From: a bacterium
GTDB taxonomy: Bacteria > Verrucomicrobiota > Verrucomicrobiia > Limisphaerales > RI-55
DNA: 64,000 nt
Direction: 5' to 3'
NCBI GenBank assembly: GCA_016124235.1
Contig: WGOC01000009.1
Coordinates: 93,755 to 157,754 of the forward strand
Below the pieces are notes generated by a model that was not told the origin of the DNA, did no database searches, and saw only the letters and a list, made by a program, of their open reading frames with translations. This document shows, one piece after another, positions 40,618-49,600 of the stretch (its first letter is position 1; the number at the start of each line of letters is the position of its first letter). A program made the position numbers and the translations under genes.

Positions 40618-42443
40618 GCGGGAACGGGTGCGGCCGAGTGAACTGGGTGGGTTCGTCGGCTTTTCGTGGACGTTTGGGCTTCGTGAAGCTGACGATAAAG
40701 GCCGTTCATTCGCAGCAGTTCTTCCTGCGTTCCCTGTTCGATTAACCGGCCTTGATCCAGCACCAGAATCTTGTCTGCGTGATGCAAAGTCGAAAGGCGG
40801 TGGGCGATCATGAATGTCGTTCGCCCCACCATCAGTCGATCAAGCGCCTCCAAAATCACAGCCTCGGTTTTCGAATCCACTGAGGAAGTCGGTTCATCGA
40901 GGATCAGGATGGGTGCATTCTTCAGAAACGCGCGAGCAACGGAAATTCGTTGCCGTTCGCCGCCCGATACTGCGGCCCCACGTTCGCCGAGAATGGTGTT
41001 GTACTGCTCCGGCAGACGCATGATGAAATCATGGGCGTTCGCCGCCTTGGCGGCCTCGACGATTTCCTCGGTCGAGGCGTCGAGCCGACCATAGCCAATG
41101 TTTTCGGCGATGCTCCCGGAAAACAGCAGGGGCTCCTGCAGCACAATGCTGATCTGCTGGCGAAGCGATTTGAGCGTGAGTTCTCGCGTGTCAGTTCCAT
41201 CCAACAGAATGCGACCCTGCTTGGGTTCGTAGAACCGCGGCAACAGACTAACCAACGTGCTCTTGCCCGCACCGGTCGGCCCGACGATGCCGATGACTTC
41301 ACCCGATTTCGCTTCAAAGGAGATCTCCTTCAAGGTATCGGTCCGGCCCGAGTAACTGAACTCAACCGCTTCGTAGGTGATCTGGCCCGTCGCTCGTTTG
41401 ATGGGCCGGGCTCCGGGCGCATCTTTGATATCGGGTTCCGTATCCAGCAATTTGAACGTGTTCTTCAGGCTCAGGAAACGATCCTGCAGCGCGCCGATCG
41501 TGTTGCTGATGAGTTCCAGCGGTTTGTAGACCGCTGTGATGTAGGCAATCACAACCAACAATTCACCGACCTTCAGTTGGCCTTTTATCACGTGGTAGGC
41601 GCCAAGACCCAGAACCGCCGCCGAACCCACTGCCGTGATCATGTTGACGAACAGCGAAAAGATCGTCTGGTGCATGGTGACCTTCACCCGCGCGGCAACG
41701 GCGCTGTGGGTTTGATCGCGGAATCTTTTGTACTCGTGCTCCTCGCGTCCGAAGGCGACGATGACGCGCATCATTGAGAGACTTTCATGGATCACCGAAA
41801 GCGATTCTGATTCCAGCGATTTTACCCGTTGCAACCGGTCTTGAATATGCGTCGCATAGTACCCAACGGAATAATAAAGGAACGGTACGACGGCGAGCGA
41901 AGCGAGCGCGAGCACCCAGTCCATCGTCCAGGAAATCCAGAACATGCCGATCAGGGTCAGCACACTTTCCGCGAGCAACGGAATTGTCATGATCAATCCA
42001 GCCGGAGCATCTCCCTGACTGTTGATCAAATAGATCAAGCGCCCGGACCGGCGACGATCGTGAAACGCCAGCGACATTCTTTGCGCGTGCAAAAACAGTT
42101 CACTGCGAAAATCCATCGTGATGAATTGATCCACCTTGGTGTTGATATAGTTGTTCAACACCTGCAAAACGTTGATAAGCAGCGCCAGCACGAGTCCCGC
42201 AACGACCACCAGAACGAGCAGCTGCATTTTGTGGGTTCCTACCGAACCCACAACCTTCGCCAGCATCGGCGGCAACGGATCTTTGCCGAGCACGTGATCC
42301 ACCACAATTTGCAGTGGCCAGGGCACCAGCAACGCCGCCAACGCCGAAAGTACCGTCAACACGATCGACGCCGCCGCGAACCGCCAGTACGGCTTGAGAT
42401 ACCGCAACACACGGGCGACATAGTTCCAGGGAATGACGTTCAT
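40614..42443 (-). CDS. ABC exporter, fused permease and ATPase (MsbA/PglK-like)
   Basis: A 609-residue half-transporter. Six transmembrane helices in residues 15-320 (FAAASIVLTVLSALAALLVP, LLVLVVVAGLVLALLINVLQ and others) precede the nucleotide-binding domain. It has Walker A GPTGAGKSTLVSLL, the Q-loop region ISIVLQEPLLFSGSI, signature VSGGERQRISVARAF, Walker B ILILDEPTSSVD and the switch His in MIAHRLSTLHHAD. MsbA/PglK-type exporters flip lipid-linked sugars. Placed between a methyltransferase and the glycosyltransferases, it probably moves the lipid-linked product of this locus. It is the only transporter in the cluster; I see no Wzx or Wzy. Confidence 0.95.
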   Translation of the reverse strand: MNVIPWNYVARVLRYLKPYWRFAAASIVLTVLSALAALLVPWPLQIVVDHVLGKDPLPPMLAKVVGSVGTHKMQLLVLVVVAGLVLALLINVLQVLNNYINTKVDQFITMDFRSELFLHAQRMSLAFHDRRRSGRLIYLINSQGDAPAGLIMTIPLLAESVLTLIGMFWISWTMDWVLALASLAVVPFLYYSVGYYATHIQDRLQRVKSLESESLSVIHESLSMMRVIVAFGREEHEYKRFRDQTHSAVAARVKVTMHQTIFSLFVNMITAVGSAAVLGLGAYHVIKGQLKVGELLVVIAYITAVYKPLELISNTIGALQDRFLSLKNTFKLLDTEPDIKDAPGARPIKRATGQITYEAVEFSYSGRTDTLKEISFEAKSGEVIGIVGPTGAGKSTLVSLLPRFYEPKQGRILLDGTDTRELTLKSLRQQISIVLQEPLLFSGSIAENIGYGRLDASTEEIVEAAKAANAHDFIMRLPEQYNTILGERGAAVSGGERQRISVARAFLKNAPILILDEPTSSVDSKTEAVILEALDRLMVGRTTFMIAHRLSTLHHADKILVLDQGRLIEQGTQEELLRMNGLYRQLHEAQTSTKSRRTHPVHSAAPVPA

Positions 42444-42450
42444 CAGTGGT

Positions 42451-43086
42451 TCAGGCTTCCTCTCCGTCGGTTGTCTTGATCACGTGCCCCATCATCCAAA
42501 TGTGAAAATAGGGCGGCGGAAAATGCGTGAAGCTGACCGTCTCACCATAACGAGCCAACAAGTGAAAGAGCTCGTCGTGATCCCACATGCGAACGTGCTC
42601 CGGATCTGGGATCTCGTCCTTGTGCGGACAGGTGATAATGAACCGGCCACCCATTTTCAGTTGCCCAATGGCGGCGGCGACGACGGCTTCCGGATCATCG
42701 AGGTGTTCAAGAATCTCGCACATCGTCACGACGTCAAACTGGCCCGGCAGGGACGCGAGGTCGCGGCGAACATCAATCGGGCGATACTCAATGCCCAACT
42801 CCGCGTCGCGCTCAAGATTGCGCGCGATGGTGTATTCCGAAAAATCGATCCCCATGACCCGGCATGCCGGTCGTTGTTGCTTTATCTTACGGCACAGCAC
42901 TCCCGGACCGCAGGCGATATCCAACACGTGGCCGCCGTCCGGAATCAGATTAATGACCGCCTCGTGGATTGGACCATAATCACGGGAATAATCGCCGGAC
43001 ACGGGTGCACCCGATTCCCACTCGCGGCGGTAGACCGCATTCCAGTAGTCCGGGGTGTTGATGTTTTCCAAAGTCGTCGAGCTCAT
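42451..43086 (-). CDS. SAM-dependent methyltransferase (class I)
   Basis: A 211-residue methyltransferase. Motif I is [17 protein letters not shown], motif [17 protein letters not shown], motif [22 protein letters not shown], and post-motif [20 protein letters not shown]. It resembles UbiG/Coq3-like and sugar O-methyltransferases. Its ATG overlaps the stop of the pseudopilin gene (ATGA, 43086-43083), and the ABC exporter starts seven bases after its stop. It probably caps or decorates the glycan with a methyl group. The genetic coupling to a pseudopilin is unusual. Confidence 0.92.
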   Translation of the reverse strand: MSSTTLENINTPDYWNAVYRREWESGAPVSGDYSRDYGPIHEAVINLIPDGGHVLDIACGPGVLCRKIKQQRPACRVMGIDFSEYTIARNLERDAELGIEYRPIDVRRDLASLPGQFDVVTMCEILEHLDDPEAVVAAAIGQLKMGGRFIITCPHKDEIPDPEHVRMWDHDELFHLLARYGETVSFTHFPPPYFHIWMMGHVIKTTDGEEA

Positions 43087-43745
43087 TTCGTGAAGTCGAG
43101 CACCAGCCCATTTGTTTTCTGCAGGTCGTAGGAACCCACGTGACCGTCATAAAAAACCATTTGCGCATGACCATCGTGCTTGTAGCCCGTTTGATCCGGA
43201 GTCAGTTGCCGGAGCGGAGGGTGATTGTAGGTGGATGCGATATCCGCGATGAGAACTGTGCGCACCGGTGTCCGTCCTTGCACTTCCGTAAGCCGCCGCG
43301 TTTCGGGTTGGGCGTAGTCGATCGAATTGAATGCGTTCATACCGTAGCTAATGCGAAAGGGATTGGGCCCGGTGAGCGGTTCACGTTCGCGCGTGGGGCA
43401 GGTGAAAATGGAGCTTTCAAAATCACCGTAGCCATCAAAGCCGTGGCGTTTCAAAACCTGTGTCAGTAAGGCGAAGAAATTGTTCTCGCGCGCGTCGGGT
43501 ACTCGGATCCACGCATACGGCAGCGAATCATTGTAATCCCCGCAATACATGAACGTGGCCATGCCGAGCTGGCGCAAGTTGCTGGCGCACTTTGTGGCGT
43601 GAGCTTTTCGACGCGCCGCGCTCAAAGCCGGCACCAACAAGGCCGCGAGCACGCCAATGATTCCGATCACCACCAACAATTCAACGAGCGTAAACCCGCC
43701 CCGGCGGCACGCGCGTTGGCCTGTTCTGTTTTCCCGGTGATTCAT
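43083..43745 (-). CDS. Pseudopilin with prepilin N-terminus and H-x9-DG-type C-terminus (1)
   Basis: A 220-residue protein. The prepilin peptidase site lies in [20 protein letters not shown], with G before F as the cleavage point and Glu at +5. One hydrophobic helix is followed by [20 protein letters not shown]. The C-terminus [19 protein letters not shown] carries the H-x-DG motif of the planctomycete/verrucomicrobial pseudopilin group. These are secreted through a type II/type IV pilus-like machine, whose genes are not here. It sits second in the glycan operon, 10 bases after another pseudopilin gene. Confidence 0.92.
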   Translation of the reverse strand: MNHRENRTGQRACRRGGFTLVELLVVIGIIGVLAALLVPALSAARRKAHATKCASNLRQLGMATFMYCGDYNDSLPYAWIRVPDARENNFFALLTQVLKRHGFDGYGDFESSIFTCPTREREPLTGPNPFRISYGMNAFNSIDYAQPETRRLTEVQGRTPVRTVLIADIASTYNHPPLRQLTPDQTGYKHDGHAQMVFYDGHVGSYDLQKTNGLVLDFTK

Positions 43746-43755
43746 CGGAGCGTTC

Positions 43756-44445
43756 TTACCACGGCTTCATTTCCACATGCCCATCGAAGTAGAGTTGATT
43801 GCGCACGGGTCCGTGAACGGGTTGGTACGGAAGGTCCGCCCACCATGAAACTTTGGGGTCAACGTTTCCTTTGTCCACGTCCGTCGCAGCACCGAGCTGG
43901 CCGGGCGAGCCGAAGGCGCTCAACATGGCAAGCGTCAGCGGATGGTCGGCCGGGTTGAGTGGATCACCAAACGGCCGGACGACCTCGGCGGAATTCGTGG
44001 CAAGATTCGCGGTCAGCAAATAACTCCTTCGGCCGATCATCGAAATCATGTTCGGCGCTCGCAGGACGTAGGCCGGACAGATCAATGGTTTGGCGACCGT
44101 GGTGTATTTGGCCGGCGCCGGATACCCCAAGTAGGGAGCCAGGTACCACGCCAGCTCATTCCTGGAGGTAATGTCGTAGCTGGCGGACACACCCAATTCG
44201 ACCGAACCTGGCAGGCGCCCCGCGTGATCATCTGCAAACAGGGTCGTCGCCGATCCAATTTGTTTCAGGTTGGTTCGACATTGTGCCAGCTGACTTTTGT
44301 GCCGGACCTGCTGAAATACCGGGATCAACAATCCCGCGAGCAGCATCAACAAACCGACGATCACCAACAATTCGATGAGCGTAAATCCGCACCTTTCCCG
44401 AGGGGAGTGGGCGAAAAGTCCCATACTGCGTGATCGCATTTTCAT
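43756..44445 (-). CDS. Pseudopilin with prepilin N-terminus (2)
   Basis: A 229-residue protein (ATG 44445; ATGs at 44439 and 44424 are also possible). Prepilin signal [20 protein letters not shown] and the conserved [20 protein letters not shown] are followed by a globular part ending in [14 protein letters not shown], the DG-type C-terminus. It is the first gene of the minus-strand glycan operon. It is divergent from the plus-strand membrane protein gene across 284 bases that should hold both promoters; I could not pick convincing -35/-10 boxes there. Function in the locus is unknown: assembly, surface display or an unrelated passenger. Confidence 0.9.
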   Translation of the reverse strand: MKMRSRSMGLFAHSPRERCGFTLIELLVIVGLLMLLAGLLIPVFQQVRHKSQLAQCRTNLKQIGSATTLFADDHAGRLPGSVELGVSASYDITSRNELAWYLAPYLGYPAPAKYTTVAKPLICPAYVLRAPNMISMIGRRSYLLTANLATNSAEVVRPFGDPLNPADHPLTLAMLSAFGSPGQLGAATDVDKGNVDPKVSWWADLPYQPVHGPVRNQLYFDGHVEMKPW

Positions 44446-44729
44446 TCGCTGTGCTGGCGTTGAGGACGCTTAAAAAATTGTTTTTCGCCCACCGGGCGCC
44501 ACAGCGACACGACATCACCTATTCGGTAGGAACAGGCAAACTGCCGCCAATCGGCACTAGCGAACGAATCAGGACTCAGTCGATTTTGCAGGAAATGTGC
44601 CGGGAGCCCCGCTTGGACGAGTGGCCTTAATGATGCCCACGCTGGAAAGTTGCTAAACATCTTGTTGGTTCACGACACGTGCGGGTCAGCGCAGTCGGTA
44701 GGCGGCTTGCTTTGAAACCGCCGGTGCCA

Positions 44730-45113
44730 ATGTTTACGAGCCTCTTTCGCAGCCATCGCACGTCGCTCCTGTTCGCGCTGATTCTCGTGATCAGCAGCGT
44801 GCTGGTTGTGCGCCAGTTTGGGCTCAACCGGGAGCGCCACGTCGAACTACGGGAAGCGTTTATCCTGCTCGAGGTCAAAGGCTACCGAAACGAAGCACAG
44901 CGACTCTATCAACGATTGCTGGGAGAACTCCCGACGCTGACCAACCGCCAACTGCTCGATGACTTCCAACGCACGATCACGTTGGTCAATCCACTGGCGA
45001 CCAACGATACCGAGAATCTGATTTGGAAATATCACTGGACCGTCAGCAATGAATTCGAGCGACGATCCGACAAGACTTTGGAGCGGGCATTGAAGATGGC
45101 CGAAGAACATTGA
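44730..45113 (+). CDS. Small single-pass membrane protein
   Basis: About 127 residues from ATG 44730 (FTSLFRSHRTSLLFALILVI); an earlier in-frame start at 44679 would put 17 residues before it. One N-terminal transmembrane helix is followed by a helical, charged domain (REAFILLEVKGYRNEAQRLY, NEFERRSDKTLERALKMAEE) that resembles a TPR-like pair of helices. It is the first gene of the divergent plus-strand set, and its stop is directly followed by the next ATG. No family recognised. Confidence 0.7.
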   Translation: MFTSLFRSHRTSLLFALILVISSVLVVRQFGLNRERHVELREAFILLEVKGYRNEAQRLYQRLLGELPTLTNRQLLDDFQRTITLVNPLATNDTENLIWKYHWTVSNEFERRSDKTLERALKMAEEH

Positions 45114-47705
45114 ATGGACACGCTCGCTGCACTGCCCGATCGAGTCCGCGTGGACGGGAAATTCTTCCGCGTCGGCGAAGAGCGTTTTCATGTCAAAGGG
45201 GTGAGCTACGGTCCATTTGCGCCCGTCCACCACCCCGATGGTTTCGCCTCAAAGGACCAAACCCGACGCGATTTTGAACGGATCCATGAACTGGGCGCGA
45301 ACGTCGTGCGCGTCTACCACGTCCCACCGATTTGGTTCCTCGACCTCGCCCACGAGTACGGCGTCCGCATCTTCGTCGATGTCCCGTGGCCGAAGCATCT
45401 TTGCTTTCTACGTACTGGGGAACTGGTGGCGGAAGCGCATCGGCAGGTCCGCGAAGCGGCCGGGCTGTGCCAGGGACATCCGGGCGTCTTCGCCCTGAGC
45501 ATCGTTAATGAAGTGCCAGCCGACATTGCGCGCTGGAGCGGGCCACGACGCATCGCCAATTTCATTGATGATCTCGTCGACGAGGCGAAGAGCATTGATC
45601 CCGATCGCTTGGTGACATTCACCAACTTTCCGCCGACCGAATACTTGCAAAGTCGGAGCTGCGATTTCGTCTGCTTCAATGTTTACCTGCACGATCCGGG
45701 AACCTTCGACCGGTACCTCAGCCGACTGCAGATGCTGGCCGGGTCGCGCCCCCTAGTGCTCGGCGAATTTGGCATGGACTCCCTGCGCGAAGGCGAATCG
45801 CACAAGTGTGAGTTCCTCGCCTGGCAAATCGAGCTGGCGTCCCGACGCGGCCTGGCCGGGACGGTGGTCTTCAGCTTTACCGACGACTGGTTCCGCGGCG
45901 GACTGCAGGTGGACGATTGGGCGTTCGGACTCACAAAGCGTGATCGCACTCCGAAGCCCTCTTTTGAGGTCGTTCAGATGGCGTACGCGCAAGCACCATA
46001 TTTCCCGCTAAAACGCGTGCCACGCGTTTCGGTTGTGGTGGCCAGTTACAACGGCGGACGCACGCTCGATTTGTGTCTCCAATCGCTGAGCAAATTGAAT
46101 TACGGCGATTACGAAGTCATCCTGGTCGACGACGGCTCCACCGACAACACACGCGAAATCGCCGCCAGGTACCCGGACGTGCGTGCGATTCACCAGCCAA
46201 ACTTGGGACTTTCGGCCGCGCGCAATGCCGGCATCGCCGCGGCCACGGGTGAAATCGTGGCGTTCACCGACTCAGACTGTCGCGCTGACGAGGACTGGTT
46301 GTTTTACCTCGTGGGTGATCTCCTCGATTTTTCAGTGAGTGCAATTGGCGGACACAATTTGTTGCCACCGGAAGACTCGTGCGTCGCGGCGGCTGTCATG
46401 GCGTCGCCGGGAGGACCGGCCCACGTCATGTTCAATGACCGCGACGCGGAACACATCCCCGGTTGCAACATGGCGTTCTTCAGATCCGCGCTTAACGAAA
46501 TTGGAGGATTCGATCCCGTGTTTCTGAAAGCCGGTGATGACGTCGACGTATGTTGGCGCCTGCAACAATTGCAACACAAGATCGCGTTCAGTCCGTCGGG
46601 TTTTGTGTGGCACTATCGTCGATCAACGGTAAACGCGTATCTGCGACAACAGAGCGGTTACGGCGAAGCGGACGCGTTGTTGGCGCGTAAACATCCCAAC
46701 TATTTTAACAAGATTGGCGGGAGCATCTGGCGAGGTCGCATTTACGCCAGCGGCCAAGCCGGCGTTGTGCTGCGCGGTCCGCTCGTGCACCACGGAATCT
46801 TTGGCAGCGGATTTTTCCAATGCGTTTACGCGGCGCCACCGTCGTTTCCGTTGATGATGTGCACGTCGCTGGAGTACTACCTTTTCTTGGTGGCACCCAC
46901 TGCGGTCGCCGGCTGGTTATTGGCCTTTCCATGGCCCGTAGTAGGATTCCTCTGCGCGGTTCCGCTAACGGTATCCGCAATCGCGGCGTGGCAGGCGGAA
47001 ATACCACGCCACCAGCAACGCTTTTGGTCCCGCCCGTTGGTCGCCCTCCTGTTCCTGCTTCAACCGCTCGAACGCGGACTGGCCCGTTATCGCGGCCGCA
47101 TGCAGGCTTCATCTCGATTGGGAATTCCCAAACCGACGGAAAGCGACCGTGACGAAATTCCGACCATCCGTGGAGGCACGACGGAAATGGAATTCTGGTC
47201 GGCGAAATCCATCGACCGCTTCGAAGTGCTGGGTGCCGTCATCAAGCTTCTGCGGAAAGAGGACTGGCAAATCAAGGCGGACACCGGCTGGTCGAAATAT
47301 GACGTGGAGATCGACGGCTTCCGTTGGGCACGCGCGCGCATGGTCACCGCAACCGAGTCATTGGAATTGGGCGCAACCACACTTCGCTGGCGTTTTGAAT
47401 CCTGCTGGACCACCGAGGCAACGCTTTACTTCTGGTTGTTGCTCGCTGGGGAACTTTTGGTGATCGGCTTCTCGGCTCAAACATTCCCGTGGATCTGGAT
47501 GATCCCGCTGACGCTGCCGGTGATCAACCTCGTGCTCGAGTATCAGCAAACCCGCTGTCTTCAACACGTCGCCCGCGCCGTCACCGTCGCCTGCGAACAA
47601 TTTGGTCTCGTTCCTGTCGCCGACAAGGCCCGAAAGCGCGACCCGGCATCCCGGCCCGCCAACGCCATTCCCGCAGCCACCTCTCCGGCCGCGTCACAGG
47701 TTTGA
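45114..47705 (+). CDS. Glycoside-hydrolase (TIM barrel)/GT2 glycosyltransferase fusion, membrane protein
   Basis: An 863-residue protein. Residues 20-295 form a GH2/GH5-like TIM barrel (FHVKGVSYGPFAP, GANVVRVYHVPPIWFLD). The acid/base Glu lies in ALSIVNEVP and the nucleophile Glu in LVLGEFGMDS. From residue 301 a GT2 domain follows (VSVVVASYNGGRTLDLCLQS, VDDGSTDN, AFTDSDCRADEDWL, GDDVDVCWRLQQLQH). The C-terminal part has several transmembrane helices (about 590-660 and 765-810). Coupling a glycosidase to a processive-type transferase in one chain suggests making and trimming, or transglycosylating, the same polymer. It lies in the divergent arm of the glycan locus. Confidence 0.9.
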   Translation: MDTLAALPDRVRVDGKFFRVGEERFHVKGVSYGPFAPVHHPDGFASKDQTRRDFERIHELGANVVRVYHVPPIWFLDLAHEYGVRIFVDVPWPKHLCFLRTGELVAEAHRQVREAAGLCQGHPGVFALSIVNEVPADIARWSGPRRIANFIDDLVDEAKSIDPDRLVTFTNFPPTEYLQSRSCDFVCFNVYLHDPGTFDRYLSRLQMLAGSRPLVLGEFGMDSLREGESHKCEFLAWQIELASRRGLAGTVVFSFTDDWFRGGLQVDDWAFGLTKRDRTPKPSFEVVQMAYAQAPYFPLKRVPRVSVVVASYNGGRTLDLCLQSLSKLNYGDYEVILVDDGSTDNTREIAARYPDVRAIHQPNLGLSAARNAGIAAATGEIVAFTDSDCRADEDWLFYLVGDLLDFSVSAIGGHNLLPPEDSCVAAAVMASPGGPAHVMFNDRDAEHIPGCNMAFFRSALNEIGGFDPVFLKAGDDVDVCWRLQQLQHKIAFSPSGFVWHYRRSTVNAYLRQQSGYGEADALLARKHPNYFNKIGGSIWRGRIYASGQAGVVLRGPLVHHGIFGSGFFQCVYAAPPSFPLMMCTSLEYYLFLVAPTAVAGWLLAFPWPVVGFLCAVPLTVSAIAAWQAEIPRHQQRFWSRPLVALLFLLQPLERGLARYRGRMQASSRLGIPKPTESDRDEIPTIRGGTTEMEFWSAKSIDRFEVLGAVIKLLRKEDWQIKADTGWSKYDVEIDGFRWARARMVTATESLELGATTLRWRFESCWTTEATLYFWLLLAGELLVIGFSAQTFPWIWMIPLTLPVINLVLEYQQTRCLQHVARAVTVACEQFGLVPVADKARKRDPASRPANAIPAATSPAASQV

Positions 47706-47816
47706 ACCGCCGCCTTTAGGTCCACCCGCATTTCCCAATTCACTTGCCGGGCTTTGCTCCCGCCCAATACTGTCGCGCACCGGCCGTTGTTTGAGTTTAT
47801 CGGCCAGTTTGTTGAC

Positions 47817-48701
47817 ATGGGAATTGATGCCAATGGTGCCGCGTGGCTGCTTGATCGCGCCCGCGCGGGTGTGAAGTTCGATCGCACCTTGATGATTGGG
47901 CGACAAAACTTCTTTGTCGGTCGGAAGGAATGGCACCGTTTGCTCGCGCGCGCTCAAACACCTTTGCCGAACGCCTGGTCGTCAATGGAATGCTTTCACG
48001 GCGTGCACGCGGAACCGTTCTTTCAAGCACTTGGGGCAAAGACTGTGAACAGCATGGACGCCACGGACTACGAGGGCGCCGACACGATCCATGATCTCAA
48101 CCAACTCGTGCCTCTCGATTGGCGTGAAAGGTACGACGTCGTCTTCGATGGCGGCAGCCTGGAACACGTCTTCCAATTTCCCACAGCATTGCTCAATTGC
48201 CTACGGCTCGTGAAAAACGGCGGTCATTTCATCGCTTACACGCCGGCCAACAATTATTTTGGACACGGCTTTTACCAGTTCAGTCCCGAGCTATGGTGGC
48301 GCGCCTTGAGCAAGGAATCAGGCTTTCAAATTGAAAAGCTCGTCGCCGTGGAATTCGGCTGGCGGGTCCGAATGTTCGAAATCAACGACCCGGCTCAGAT
48401 CGGCAACCGCATCAGCCTCGTCAACCACGCGTACGTGTTGCTGTTTCTTTGTGCGCGCAAGATCGGTCCCACGCCGGAATCGTTTGGCCCGGTCATGCAA
48501 AGTGACTACGCGGCGACCTGGGACCAGTCCCGTAAAGCACCGCCGTCAAACGCACCGCAGAAGCCAAACTGGCAACGGCGTCTGCTCGAAGCCGCGCCCG
48601 GCCTCGCGCGATTCCTTGAGCGCGCGCACTATCGCTGGTTTAATTCGCGGCTCAGCTTTCGCAACCGCGCGGCGTTCACCCCGTGTCAGCCCCGTTTCTA
48701 A
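47817..48701 (+). CDS. Methyltransferase-like protein of the glycan locus
   Basis: About 294 residues from ATG 47817 (GIDANGAAWLLDRARAG); a TTG at 47754 would add 21 residues. The core TLMIGRQNFFVGRKEW, SMDATDYEGADTIHDLNQ and YDVVFDGGSLEHVFQFPTAL keeps the shape of class I methyltransferases. GGSLEHV replaces the usual motif IV, and motif I lacks the GxGxG glycines, so SAM binding is uncertain. The C-terminus is basic. It follows the GH/GT2 gene by 111 bases and the GT gene starts 5 bases later. Sugar modification is the likely area. Confidence 0.75.
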   Translation: MGIDANGAAWLLDRARAGVKFDRTLMIGRQNFFVGRKEWHRLLARAQTPLPNAWSSMECFHGVHAEPFFQALGAKTVNSMDATDYEGADTIHDLNQLVPLDWRERYDVVFDGGSLEHVFQFPTALLNCLRLVKNGGHFIAYTPANNYFGHGFYQFSPELWWRALSKESGFQIEKLVAVEFGWRVRMFEINDPAQIGNRISLVNHAYVLLFLCARKIGPTPESFGPVMQSDYAATWDQSRKAPPSNAPQKPNWQRRLLEAAPGLARFLERAHYRWFNSRLSFRNRAAFTPCQPRF

Positions 48702-48706
48702 ACGCG

Positions 48707-49504
48707 ATGCCCGAACAACGTTCACGTCAAGCAGTGGCCACAATGGTGTTCGGTTCCCATGCCGAGCGGCTGGACGAAACATTCACCAGCTTCGCCGTCA
48801 ATCCGTTCCTCGAACTGCATGCGTTCATCCTTGGCGAGCAACTGCCGAAGAATCGTGCGCCCGGAGTCACCTATCATCTCGTCAAACCCGAGCACACGTT
48901 CTCGCTCATTTATCGCGAGGCGAATTATCGTCGCTGGGAAGTGATCGACCAATTGGACGTCGACTACGTTCTCGTGGTGGACGGTATCGACGTGTTGTGC
49001 CTGCAACCGATTCCCGAACTGCCCGCCATCTTGAATGGCTCACAAGTCGCCGCAGCCGTTGAACACGCGGGCGGTCGCTTCATGTTTGGTCCGCAATACA
49101 CCAGCACGTACCTCAATGCCGGTGTTTCATTTTGGGATCTGAAGGCCACACGGGAAATGCGCGCTGAGATTCTGCAACGTGGCCGGACGCGCTTTCGCAG
49201 CAAAAGCGACGATCAACACGTATTCAACGAGGTCCTGCACCATCACTTCGATCAATTGCGCGTGCTGACGTTCCATTACAACTGCCGCGGCGTGTTGAAG
49301 CGCCGAGTGCGTGGCTGGCCGACCATCACGCAACTCGACGGCGTCTACATTTATCACACGGACGACGTCGCGATCGCGAAGAAGATGATGCCGGTAAAAC
49401 CGCACACGGAGTTGTCGAAACTGGAACCCGATTCGGGACCGCTTTCGCCTCGCCAGCAGTTCTTTCGCAACCTGCAAAACGCCTTCAAGAAGCACGAGAT
49501 TTAG
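48707..49504 (+). CDS. GT-A-fold glycosyltransferase (GT8/PLOD-like)
   Basis: About 265 residues from ATG 48707; a GTG at 48683 is in frame but would overlap the previous gene. ATMVFGSHAERLDETFTSFA opens the fold, and the metal site is DVDYVLVVDGIDVLC (DxD-like). TSTYLNAGVSFWDLKATREM is the acceptor-side strand typical of GT8 and collagen-glucosyltransferase-like enzymes. HHFDQLRVLTFHYNCRG and VYIYHTDDVAIAKKM complete the domain. It closes the divergent plus-strand arm of the glycan locus. The sugar is unknown. Confidence 0.8.
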   Translation: MPEQRSRQAVATMVFGSHAERLDETFTSFAVNPFLELHAFILGEQLPKNRAPGVTYHLVKPEHTFSLIYREANYRRWEVIDQLDVDYVLVVDGIDVLCLQPIPELPAILNGSQVAAAVEHAGGRFMFGPQYTSTYLNAGVSFWDLKATREMRAEILQRGRTRFRSKSDDQHVFNEVLHHHFDQLRVLTFHYNCRGVLKRRVRGWPTITQLDGVYIYHTDDVAIAKKMMPVKPHTELSKLEPDSGPLSPRQQFFRNLQNAFKKHEI

Positions 49505-49600
49505 TCCAGCCGATCGATTCTCACTAAAATCTGGGAATACGGTCGGCGGTCGTGTGTCTGACTGGAAACTCAACCGCCACGACTCGACCCGAATCACGTC

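Noticed and set aside
44684..44725. tRNA-Ser-like pattern (CAGTCGGTAGGCGG ... TTTGAAACCGCC)
   Set aside because: The D-loop and anticodon-stem look is only partial; no acceptor stem, T arm or CCA pairs can be drawn, and the sequence runs into a good coding start.
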